DNA of 64,000 nucleotides from assembly GCA_022601195.1 (NCBI GenBank), contig JAHZIX010000039.1, forward strand, positions 1-64,000. Reading direction: 5' to 3'. Of the stretch, positions 1-6,932 are shown piece by piece. The DNA comes from Deltaproteobacteria bacterium (lineage in GTDB: Bacteria; Acidobacteriota; Thermoanaerobaculia; Multivoradales; JAHZIX01). Below the pieces are notes generated by a model that saw only the letters and a program-made list of their open reading frames with translations, ran no database searches and had not been told where the DNA came from. A program made the translations under genes and the position numbers. Numbering within the stretch: position 1 is the first letter of the stretch; each line of letters begins with the position of its first letter.

Positions 1-351
1 ATGCCCAAGGACACCAATGCCATGGGGACGATTTTTGGCGGAATCATTCTCTCCTATATCGATCAGGCGGGTGCTGTCGAAGGGTATTGCTATGTCTCCG
101 GGCGGCTCGTCACGGCTGCCATGCGAGAGGTCGAGTTTCACCATCCGGTTTTCGTTGGTGACGTGGTGAGTTTCTACGCCGAAGTGACTCGATTCGGTCG
201 AACTTCTATGACCGTCAAAGTCACTGTCGAATCGGAACGGCGAGTACGGGGAGCGCAAGGAATAGTGACCGTGACCGAGGCTGAAGTCGTCTACGTTCAC
301 GTAGACGACGAGAACCGTCCTCAGCTGATCGATAGAAAACCGGAGTCGTGA
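1..351 (+). CDS. Acyl-CoA thioesterase, hotdog fold (YciA-like), 5' end probably cut
   Basis: Hydrolyses acyl-CoA thioesters to free acid and CoA in the cytoplasm. The visible 116 residues carry the YciA-type opening motif DTNAMGTIFGG followed by SYIDQAG, where the Asp corresponds to the catalytic acid of the hotdog family, and the central beta strands VEFHHPVFVGDVV and YAEVTRFGRTSM. YciA/Acot12-type proteins usually have 10-20 residues before the DTNA motif, whereas here it begins at residue 4 and the frame is open to base 1, so the real start probably lies outside the window. The ATG at base 1 may be only an internal Met. The acyl-chain specificity cannot be read from sequence. Confidence 0.8.
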   Translation: MPKDTNAMGTIFGGIILSYIDQAGAVEGYCYVSGRLVTAAMREVEFHHPVFVGDVVSFYAEVTRFGRTSMTVKVTVESERRVRGAQGIVTVTEAEVVYVHVDDENRPQLIDRKPES

Positions 352-634
352 AGCCTGAGTCTGGAAGGATGCCTCTCGAGTTATGGTGAAGCTCACTCTG
401 GCTTAGAACGGCCCCTTCGGGAGTGGCCTTGCGACAGTGCCCAGGCGATGACGAACCCTCGCGAACCTTGGTTTTGCCTGTGCATTCGGCAGCGCAGATA
501 CCGAAAGACCCAAGGATGAGGGGGAACCCTGCAGCGCAGGCATAGTGACACTCCGCCTCGAAGCAGAATCGGCTTCCGACGCAGGAAACCCAGGTAGCTG
601 TGGGGGCAGCAGAAGTTTGGTGAAGTAGGAAGGG

Positions 635-1192
635 TTAGGGAGAAAAGTCCTCGTAGCAGCGGCGACACCTAGCTTCATAGGCTTCGATGTCCCCAACTTG
701 CACCTGCTCGGTCGTGCCGGCAGTTCGTTGGCTATAGTGCGCTGGCCCGCCGCAGCGAACGCAGATAGCATGCATCTTGTCGACGTACTCTGCCAAGGCC
801 AATATTTGAGGCATGGGGCCAAAGGGACGCCTTTGAAAGTCTTGGTCCAGGCCTGCAACGATCACCCGAACGCCGGCATCGGCCAGCTCCATGACCAGGC
901 TCACGAGACCCAGGTCGAAGAACTGAGCTTCATCGACTCCGACCACATCGACCCCGAAATTGAGCAGGTTGCGCAGTTGCTTGCTGTCCTTGACCGACAC
1001 CGCATCCAACTCCCGGTTATCGCGGGTGATCAGTCGTTCCGGGTCGTGGCGGGTATCTGCTGTGGGCTTGAAGACCTGGACCCGCTGGCGCGCAATGACC
1101 GCCCTTCGGAGTCGGCGAACCAACTCCTCGCTCTTGCCGGAGAACATGCCCCCTGCAATGATTTCGATATGTCCTTGGGATCGTTCGTTCAT
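635..1192 (-). CDS. tdk: Thymidine kinase (type II)
   Basis: Phosphorylates thymidine to dTMP with ATP in the salvage pathway. The 185-residue protein starts with a P-loop (GGMFSGKS, about residues 12-19), has the Walker-B-like VVGVDEAQFFD and the thymidine-site region GLDQDFQRRPFGPMP, and ends with two zinc-binding CxxC pairs (CVRC and CRRC). This is the full type II TK set at normal length. I start at the ATG at 1192; an in-frame ATG at 1210 adds six residues, and a longer frame to 1348 adds sequence unlike any TK. It is divergent from the DUF2203 gene. Confidence 0.94.
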   Translation of the reverse strand: MNERSQGHIEIIAGGMFSGKSEELVRRLRRAVIARQRVQVFKPTADTRHDPERLITRDNRELDAVSVKDSKQLRNLLNFGVDVVGVDEAQFFDLGLVSLVMELADAGVRVIVAGLDQDFQRRPFGPMPQILALAEYVDKMHAICVRCGGPAHYSQRTAGTTEQVQVGDIEAYEARCRRCYEDFSP

Positions 1193-1270
1193 GATCTGTT
1201 GAGGCGGCATAGTATCGCAGTTTCGACCTCTATAGGCGGCCCCTGTGCTCCCTCTGGTAGCATCTTCGGA

Positions 1271-1627
1271 ATGACCCCAGCGAGCCCTTCCTCCAAGCGA
1301 ATCTTCACCTATGGTGAGGCGTTGGACACCTTTCCCGGTGTTCGCCAATCCACAGCCCGTGCGGTTCGCCGCATCGAAGCCCTGGTAAACAGCCTACGAA
1401 GTCGCCAGGAGATGGAGGATCGCAAACCGGAGCTCGAGAGCGCCTGCCAGGCCATCGTCACCGAGTGGGTCGAGGAGGTTACCATCGTGGGCTGCGAGGT
1501 CAAGGGTCTTTGGCTGGTCGACTGGGACAGCGGAGATGGGTATTACTGTTGGCGGTATCCGGAAGACAGCCTCGCCCACTACCATGGCTACGAGGAGGGG
1601 TTCGAGGGCCGGGTGCCCATTCACTAG
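1271..1627 (+). CDS. DUF2203 family protein
   Basis: A 118-residue cytoplasmic protein of unknown function. The N-terminus (RIFTYGEALDTFPGVR) and C-terminus (VDWDSGDGYYCWRYPED, then EEGFEGRVPIH) match the two conserved blocks of DUF2203: a helical region beginning FTxxEA and a C-terminal segment with YLCWR and a GFxGRxP ending. The middle, about residues 25-70, is predicted helical. The reading frame extends upstream to 698, but that part is antisense to tdk and does not resemble the family, so the ATG at 1271 is preferred. No strong ribosome-binding site is visible. Confidence 0.75.
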   Translation: MTPASPSSKRIFTYGEALDTFPGVRQSTARAVRRIEALVNSLRSRQEMEDRKPELESACQAIVTEWVEEVTIVGCEVKGLWLVDWDSGDGYYCWRYPEDSLAHYHGYEEGFEGRVPIH

Positions 1628-1829
1628 GCGTCTGTCCAGAGGTCAGCCCTCTACAATTGAGTCCAGTTGATCTGCCCGGTGGCCTATTCTCCGAGGGCCC
1701 CTAGAAGGGATGGATCCTCGACGAAGCTCTTCGTTGTTCGATCCCTGTTGGGGTGGCGACGGGGTTCTTCCCGAGATCTCGCTGGGGATCGCCGAGGGAA
1801 GAGAATTCCCCAGAACGCTCGTCGACCGA

Positions 1830-2531
1830 CTATGGAATCGCCGAATAGAGCTCCAGAACCTCCGACAGCTTGAGCTTGGCAAGGGAAGGTGCCACCGCAT
1901 CCGCCATGGCCAGCTCTTTCTTGGGATAGCTCTGGGCGACGGCGAGAGTGGGGAGGCCGAGGGCTTGCGCTGCTTCTACCCCCGCCGGACTATCCTCGAT
2001 CACCAGGACTTCATGGGGGTGGATGAGTCGGTCGGGAAGGGGGGGGATGGAATTGAGTCCCTCGAGGCCGAGTTGGTAGCCCTGGGGGTCAGGCTTGCTG
2101 GCCAGTACGTCTTCGGCGGTAACGAGAAGTTTGAATAGGTCCTCGATTTTTCCTTGTCGGAGAGCCCCTTCCACTTCCTCCCGCAGGGCGCCGCTGACAA
2201 TTCCCAGCATGAGGCCTGCCTTTCCAACCTCACGAACCAAGTCGATGGCGCCGGGAAAGAAGGGGTAGCCTTTCTGGCGAATGAGCGCTTCGTAGTAGGA
2301 AGCCTTGCGGGTGATGAGGCGCATGAGGTAGCCAACATCAACCGTTCGCCCGGCCTGGTGAAGCACTTCCGCGAAGCACCCCTTATCGTCGAGGCCGAGG
2401 TATTTGGAGTAGTAGTCTTCCTGGGTGAGTTCCAACCCTTCTTCCTCGAGAACTTTCTGGAAAAGCTCGAGATGGAAAGGCTCATCGTCCACCAGGACGC
2501 CGTTGAAGTCGAAAAGAATGGCTCGGAGCAT
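1830..2531 (-). CDS. HAD-superfamily hydrolase, beta-phosphoglucomutase-like, with Asn at the acid/base position
   Basis: A 233-residue HAD protein with the four core motifs: motif I FDFNGVL (nucleophile Asp8), motif II IVSGAL, motif III Lys in ASKPDP, and motif IV VIEDSPAG. A cap domain lies between motifs I and II (about residues 15-90), as in beta-PGM/phosphatase subclass IA. The residue two positions after the nucleophile, usually the Asp acid/base, is Asn10. Phosphatase or mutase activity may therefore be altered, although FDFNGV is the ordinary form in some related subfamilies as I recall them. The substrate is unknown. Divergent from erpA, with 107 bases between the starts. Confidence 0.85.
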   Translation of the reverse strand: MLRAILFDFNGVLVDDEPFHLELFQKVLEEEGLELTQEDYYSKYLGLDDKGCFAEVLHQAGRTVDVGYLMRLITRKASYYEALIRQKGYPFFPGAIDLVREVGKAGLMLGIVSGALREEVEGALRQGKIEDLFKLLVTAEDVLASKPDPQGYQLGLEGLNSIPPLPDRLIHPHEVLVIEDSPAGVEAAQALGLPTLAVAQSYPKKELAMADAVAPSLAKLKLSEVLELYSAIP

Positions 2532-2638
2532 GGGCTGATCATACCGCTGTCGATTGACTTCGCGACAGTGGGGGGCTATCTTGATTTGATGAGCTGCAAG
2601 TCAAGAGGGCTAAGCAGTGCTAGAGAAAGAAGGATGCT

Positions 2639-3028
2639 ATGCCAGAAACCGACCTGAATACGTCTGTAGCTTCTCCGGACGCGGCGGCAGTTCCCTATGT
2701 GCCGGTTTCCGTGACCGAAAAAGCCATCACCATGATCAAGATTACCCGCGAGCAGGAGGGTATCGACGCCAACTATGGCCTGCGGGTTGCCGTGCGCGGC
2801 GGCGGCTGTAGCGGATTCGAATACGCTCTGGACTTTGAAGAGGCTGCGCGGGAAACGGATTGGGTCTATGAGCAGGGAGATCTGCAACTCTTTGTCGACC
2901 CCGTCAGCGCGCGCTACCTGGAAGGCACAGAGATCGACTATGTCCTTGGCACCACCGGGGCAGGCTTCAAATTCAACAATCCCAAGGCCGTGGGAAGTTG
3001 TGGTTGCGGGTCCTCCTTCTCGGTCTGA
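2639..3028 (+). CDS. erpA: A-type Fe-S cluster carrier (ErpA/IscA-like)
   Basis: Transfers iron-sulfur clusters from the scaffold to apo-targets. The 129-residue protein has an unusual 20-residue N-terminal leader, then the HesB/IscA domain with the three cluster ligands in standard spacing: Cys57 in GGGCSG, then Cys121 and Cys123 in SCGCGSS. The segment YVLGTTGAGFKFNNPKA is typical of ErpA/IscA. The start ATG at 2639 has AAGGA about 6 bases upstream. It is convergent with ygfZ, another Fe-S assembly factor. ErpA, IscA and SufA cannot be separated securely by sequence alone; ErpA is my best call because no isc or suf genes flank it. Confidence 0.9.
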   Translation: MPETDLNTSVASPDAAAVPYVPVSVTEKAITMIKITREQEGIDANYGLRVAVRGGGCSGFEYALDFEEAARETDWVYEQGDLQLFVDPVSARYLEGTEIDYVLGTTGAGFKFNNPKAVGSCGCGSSFSV

Positions 3029-3055
3029 CCTTCCCCTAAGAGTTTAGGCTCCCGT

Positions 3056-3093
3056 GCCGCCTACCAGCAGAAGGCGGCTGATTCTTATTCTCT
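3056..3093 (+). terminator. Probable rho-independent terminator after erpA
   Basis: Stem GCCGCCT (3056-3062) pairs perfectly with AGGCGGC (3072-3078) around a 9-base loop, followed by a T-rich tract (TGATTCTTATTCTCT). It lies between the convergent stops of erpA and ygfZ. The T-tract is interrupted, so efficiency is uncertain. Confidence 0.5.
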
Positions 3094-3101
3094 GGGTGGG
3101 C

Positions 3102-4214
3102 TCACCCAACGTCGGGATTGTTGCTTGGCGGGCTAGCGGCTGGGGGGAGAATCTCTGCGGTGCCGAGGGATCCAACCTGAAGCTGAGTGCCGCCTTCGAA
3201 GGCCTTGCGCTGAACAATCCCCAGGCCGACGATTCCTCCTTGCCGAGACGAGCTCGCAGCGCTGGTGACAGAGCCCACTTTCTTGCCGTCTAGAAAAAGC
3301 TCTGTTCCCGCCGCTGGCGGTGCCTCTGCTTCGATCTTCAGCCGCCTCAAACCACGACTTATTTGGCCTCGGTAGTGCAGCCGAGCGATGATCTCCTGGC
3401 CTAAGTAGCAGCCCTTGGTGAAGTTGATCGCCTGGTCTAAGCCGGTTTCTTGAGGTAGGTTCTCTGGACCAAAATCCGCTCCGAACCAAGGGATTCCCGC
3501 TTCGATGCGCACTCGATTCAGAGCTTCAAAGCCCACCGGCTGGGGAGCTGAAGGCTCGGCTTCACCAATCCAGTGGCTGACGATCGCTTCAGCGGCCGAT
3601 GGGCTAGACCAAAGGGCGAAGGCTTGGATGCCCAGACCCTCCTGGTGAACGATTCTGATCGAGTTGCCGAGGAGCTCTGCTTCGAGATGGTTCCAAGGAT
3701 CTTTGGGCAGCTGGAGGGAGGCTTTTGTCAGACAGGATTGGGCGCCTGGGCCTGCCAAGAGCAGGTAAGCATCCTTGGGTCCGTCGTGGATCTCGACTCG
3801 ATCCGCGATGATGTATTTTTCCAACCGCTGGCGAATCAGAGCTCCAGTTCCTGGAGGCAGCTCCAGGCGCAAACGATCCTCCAGGGCGAACACGATACCG
3901 TCCGCTTCAATTCGTCCTTTGGCTGTCGCAAAAAAGCCGTAGACTCCCTGACCTGGTTGGAGATCCTTCACATCGCAGGTCATTTGCCCGTTGAGAAATC
4001 GCAGTCGATCTTCTCCATGGAGATCCAGATGATCCCGAAACGAGAGGTCGATCAGTCCTGTGCCAAGGTTGAGGGCCTGGTCCTCTCGATCGGAACTCGA
4101 GCCGTAGCGGGCTGGAACCCGGACCCCTCCGTGGACCATCCAGCTGGCGTTGAGTTCCTCGTGGAGAGAAGCTAGGGGAAGGTCGGTGGGTGAGTCGAGA
4201 GGGGAAGTTGTCAT
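3102..4214 (-). CDS. ygfZ: Folate-binding YgfZ/GcvT-family protein, Fe-S assembly factor
   Basis: A 370-residue protein related to the glycine-cleavage T protein but lacking that role. YgfZ proteins bind tetrahydrofolate and support maturation or repair of certain Fe-S enzymes. The diagnostic motif KGCYLGQE is present with Cys269, followed by IIARLHYRGQISRGLRRL, the second conserved YgfZ block. The N-terminal half (LRFLNGQMTCDVKDLQPGQG) matches the folate-binding domain, and the C-terminus forms the small barrel (GSVTSAASS). Length is slightly above E. coli YgfZ. It faces erpA tail to tail and is divergent from the following hydrolase. Confidence 0.88.
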   Translation of the reverse strand: MTTSPLDSPTDLPLASLHEELNASWMVHGGVRVPARYGSSSDREDQALNLGTGLIDLSFRDHLDLHGEDRLRFLNGQMTCDVKDLQPGQGVYGFFATAKGRIEADGIVFALEDRLRLELPPGTGALIRQRLEKYIIADRVEIHDGPKDAYLLLAGPGAQSCLTKASLQLPKDPWNHLEAELLGNSIRIVHQEGLGIQAFALWSSPSAAEAIVSHWIGEAEPSAPQPVGFEALNRVRIEAGIPWFGADFGPENLPQETGLDQAINFTKGCYLGQEIIARLHYRGQISRGLRRLKIEAEAPPAAGTELFLDGKKVGSVTSAASSSRQGGIVGLGIVQRKAFEGGTQLQVGSLGTAEILPPAASPPSNNPDVG

Positions 4215-4249
4215 CGGCGAAGTTTACCAAGGCGGGTTAAAATAAGCTC

Positions 4250-5098
4250 ATGAAAAATCGACGGCCCTTCACCACCTCCACCGATGGAGGAGTTTCGCTT
4301 CACGGTCTGGTGGATCTTCCGGAGTCAGCCTCGGCCCCTAGTCCCGTAGTGGTGCTCTGTCATGGCTTCAAAGGGTTCATGGAGTGGGGTTTTTTCCCTT
4401 ATTTGGCGGAGCTCCTGGCAGCCCGTGGTTTCATCGCGGTGCGTTTCAACTTCAGTGGCTCGGGCATGCTGCCGGGGGAGGAGAGGGTCGCCGACCTGGA
4501 AGCTTTCCGCGCAAATAGCTTTTCTGCGGACCTGGCAGATCTCTTGGTCGTTCTGGATTCTCTGGAGGAGATTACGGATGGCCGTGGCGACCTTTCCCGA
4601 TTGGGCTTGATGGGCCATAGCCGCGGTGGAGGAATCGCTCTATTGGCCGCCGCTCGGGAGGAGTGGATGACTCGAGTCTCTGCATTGGTGACCTGGGCGT
4701 CCATTGGTACTTGCGAGCGCTTTTCGGAGGCTCAGCGGCAGACCTGGCGTCAACAGGGAGTGCTGAAGGTGGTCAACGGCCGCACTGGGCAGGAGCTTCC
4801 CATGGGGCTGGAGTTGCTAGATGACATGGAGAACCATGGTGGCCGCTTGGATCTCGAGCAGGCCGCTAGGAGGCGAAGAGCTCCATGGTTGCTCGTTCAT
4901 GGGGAAGACGACGAGACCGTCCCTGCTAAGGAGGCTCGTCAGCTGTCCTCTGCGGCGACCGATCCTTCCCAGCTCGAGATCATCGAGTCCGGGAACCACA
5001 CCTTTGGGAGCCAGCATCCCTTTTCGGGACCCTCGAGGCCATTGATCGAGACCATGAATCACACTCAGAAGTGGTTCCGGCGCTTCCTGGGTACTTGA
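4250..5098 (+). CDS. Alpha/beta hydrolase, dienelactone-hydrolase/S9-like
   Basis: A 282-residue serine hydrolase without signal peptide. The fold is evident from VVVLCHGFKGFMEWGF (oxyanion-hole strand), the nucleophile elbow GHSRGG with Ser124, and LLVHGEDDETVP, which carries the likely catalytic Asp; the terminal His is probably in SGNHTFG near residue 260. These features fit the family of small cytoplasmic esterases/acyl hydrolases. Substrate cannot be inferred. It starts 35 bases from the divergent ygfZ start and precedes the isochorismatase-type gene by 36 bases on the same strand, so the two may be co-transcribed. Confidence 0.85.
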   Translation: MKNRRPFTTSTDGGVSLHGLVDLPESASAPSPVVVLCHGFKGFMEWGFFPYLAELLAARGFIAVRFNFSGSGMLPGEERVADLEAFRANSFSADLADLLVVLDSLEEITDGRGDLSRLGLMGHSRGGGIALLAAAREEWMTRVSALVTWASIGTCERFSEAQRQTWRQQGVLKVVNGRTGQELPMGLELLDDMENHGGRLDLEQAARRRRAPWLLVHGEDDETVPAKEARQLSSAATDPSQLEIIESGNHTFGSQHPFSGPSRPLIETMNHTQKWFRRFLGT

Positions 5099-5134
5099 CC
5101 CTTCGACTACAGAATTTCGAGAGGAAGGATCGCG

Positions 5135-5776
5135 ATGGCGTTAGGGATTCCTGTGCTTTTCTGGGATGTGGATACAGCTGTAGATTTCATGCTGCCGGAG
5201 GGGAAGCTGTACGTGCCCGGTGCCCAAGATTTACTGCCGACTCTAGCCAGGCTCAACGCTGCGGCCCGGGACCGAGAAGTGCCCATTCTGGCCTCCGTTG
5301 ACGACCATCTGCTGACCGATGAGGAGATCAGCGACCAGCCAGATTTCAAACGAACCTATCCACCCCATTGCCTTACGGGAACCGCAGGAGCGGAAAAGGT
5401 GCGGGAGACCAGGTTCCGGGATCCTCTGGTCATCGGTCATGGAGCCGTCGACCAGAAAGTGCTGAGCAGGCAGCTGGCGACCAACCCCAGAGAAATCCTG
5501 GTGCGAAAGCGTACAGTAGATGTCTTTACCAACGCCAACACCGAGGCCCTCGTGACGGCCCTTCAGCCTCGGCGAATCGTCATTTATGGAGTTGCTCTAG
5601 ATGTCTGTGTTCGGTGGGCAATCGAAGGTCTATGGGAGCGTGGCTTTCACCGGCTGAGTCTCGTGCTCGATGCGACTCAACCCATCGACCCTGCCCTCGG
5701 AAAGGCTCTGCTGAAGAAATGGCGGCAGCAAGGGGTCGGAATGACGACGACCGACGACCTATTAGCTGAGTGCTAG
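5135..5776 (+). CDS. Isochorismatase-family cysteine hydrolase
   Basis: A 213-residue protein of the isochorismatase/nicotinamidase fold. The catalytic triad is visible: Asp in FWDVDTAVDFM near the N-terminus, Lys in VRKRTVDVF, and Cys158 in YGVALDVCVRWA, preceded by the cis-peptide region typical of the family. The family includes nicotinamidases, N-carbamoylsarcosine amidases and isochorismatases; the replacement of the usual metal-binding DxHxxxH loop by DDHLLTDEE leaves the substrate uncertain. A good Shine-Dalgarno (GAGGAAGGA) precedes the ATG. It follows the alpha/beta hydrolase on the same strand. Confidence 0.85.
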   Translation: MALGIPVLFWDVDTAVDFMLPEGKLYVPGAQDLLPTLARLNAAARDREVPILASVDDHLLTDEEISDQPDFKRTYPPHCLTGTAGAEKVRETRFRDPLVIGHGAVDQKVLSRQLATNPREILVRKRTVDVFTNANTEALVTALQPRRIVIYGVALDVCVRWAIEGLWERGFHRLSLVLDATQPIDPALGKALLKKWRQQGVGMTTTDDLLAEC

Positions 5777-5814
5777 TGGCCCCTTTGACGAAGGCCACCC
5801 AGGAATTTCCTGGG
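5776..5814. terminator. Two hairpins between convergent genes
   Basis: GTGGCC (5776-5781) pairs with GGCCAC (5793-5798), starting at the last base of the isochorismatase stop codon. It is followed directly by a perfect 17-base dyad, CCCAGGAATTTCCTGGG (5798-5814). No U-tract follows, so this is either a weak bidirectional terminator or a protein-binding dyad. Confidence 0.35.
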
Positions 5815-5933
5815 ATTTCGAGGTACAGCTAAGGCGCCTCGACCTAGGAAGAGTAGAGATCTTGTGAGGAAGAGCAGCACTGCCGCTGCCTCGGAGGATC
5901 GAGACTAGCCAAGGGAATGAGTCAAAAGGGGCG

Positions 5934-6203
5934 CTAGTCATCCAGCCCTTCGATGGCGAAGATCTCCCAATGGTCGCTCTCAATGGGGCGCACCAAGATC
6001 TCGAGAATTCTCATCTCCGCTGTCTCTGGGTCCATCAATCGAGGTATCGGCAAGGAGCCGCGAATCCGAAAGGCCTTTGCTTCATCGGAGATGATCTCTT
6101 TGGGGGCACCTCGGACCAGTGTCACGAGATCCTCTCGTTGCATCAGAGATTTTCGCAGTCGAGTCTCGACTTCGGAAGAAATGCTGATCTTGGTCTGGCT
6201 CAT
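5934..6203 (-). CDS. Unknown small protein (89 aa), coupled to HAD phosphatase
   Basis: I do not recognise this family. The protein begins MSQTKISISSEVETRLRKSL and is predicted mostly helical and soluble, with a conserved-looking beta segment ILEILVRPIESDHWEIFAI at the C-terminus. There are no cysteines, signal peptide or membrane segment. Its ATG overlaps the stop of the upstream HAD gene as ATGA (6200-6203), which supports both the start and translational coupling. The frame extends further upstream, but only into HAD coding sequence. Confidence 0.65.
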   Translation of the reverse strand: MSQTKISISSEVETRLRKSLMQREDLVTLVRGAPKEIISDEAKAFRIRGSLPIPRLMDPETAEMRILEILVRPIESDHWEIFAIEGLDD

Positions 6204-6898
6204 GAGGGGTGCCCTTCGGAAAGGAAGGTGGTCATCTTCTCGGCGGCTACAGTCAGATCCGGGACGACCCAGTGGGCTCCAGCGGCTTCCAATTCCGCTT
6301 CGGAAGTCGTGCCCGTAGCCACAGCGAGTACGGCGACTCCATTTGCCCGGCCACATCCCACGTCGCGGACACTGTCACCGATGATGAGAGTTTCTCGAGG
6401 GGAGAATTTCCGCCCCGTGGAGCTGTGAGCGCGCTGGAGAGCCGCGGGGGGTAGGTCCCGGCGGTCGAATCCATCATTGCCGAAAGCTCCAAAAGGGAAG
6501 AACCGATTCAGGTCGAAATGAGACAGTTTGATCCTGGCTCCCTGAAGCCAGTTGCCGGTCAGCAGGGCAAGAGTGGTCTCCTTGTCCTGGCTGAGCTGTT
6601 CCAGAAGCTCGACGGCTCCCGGCAGCAATCTCATCTCCTTCTTTTCAAGGTGGGCACCCAGACTTTCCAAGTAGCGTCGCTTCATGCTGGGTAGGTGCTC
6701 TAGGATTTCTTTGCGAGGGATACCGGTGGGGGTCATGAGGTCCAGGACGATTCCTGGGTCTGTCCGGCCGGCGAAGCTATATCCTTCTAAACTTCCACAA
6801 GTGCCGTAGGTTGTCTCGAGGGCTTTCATAAATATGTGGGCCACTTGGGAGCCGCAAGTCAGCAACGTACCGTCGATATCGAAAAGAATTAGGCGCAT
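6200..6898 (-). CDS. HAD-superfamily phosphatase (phosphoglycolate phosphatase-like)
   Basis: A 232-residue HAD hydrolase with a complete active site: FDIDGTLL (nucleophile Asp and acid/base Asp), ALLTGNW (motif II), and the acidic motif IIGDSVRDVGCG (motif IV), with a helical cap between about residues 15 and 90. The closest known architecture is Gph-like phosphatase. It is followed by the coupled 89-residue gene and preceded, 34 bases away on the same strand, by the YfhO-type gene. In contrast to the HAD gene at 1830, motif I is canonical DxD. Confidence 0.85.
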   Translation of the reverse strand: MRLILFDIDGTLLTCGSQVAHIFMKALETTYGTCGSLEGYSFAGRTDPGIVLDLMTPTGIPRKEILEHLPSMKRRYLESLGAHLEKKEMRLLPGAVELLEQLSQDKETTLALLTGNWLQGARIKLSHFDLNRFFPFGAFGNDGFDRRDLPPAALQRAHSSTGRKFSPRETLIIGDSVRDVGCGRANGVAVLAVATGTTSEAELEAAGAHWVVPDLTVAAEKMTTFLSEGHPS

Positions 6899-6932
6899 GG
6901 GCGAATGAGGTCAGAAGCTATAGTACACCGGT

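Noticed and set aside
698..1270. N-terminal extension of the DUF2203 frame
   Set aside because: Antisense to tdk and unlike DUF2203, which starts near 1271.
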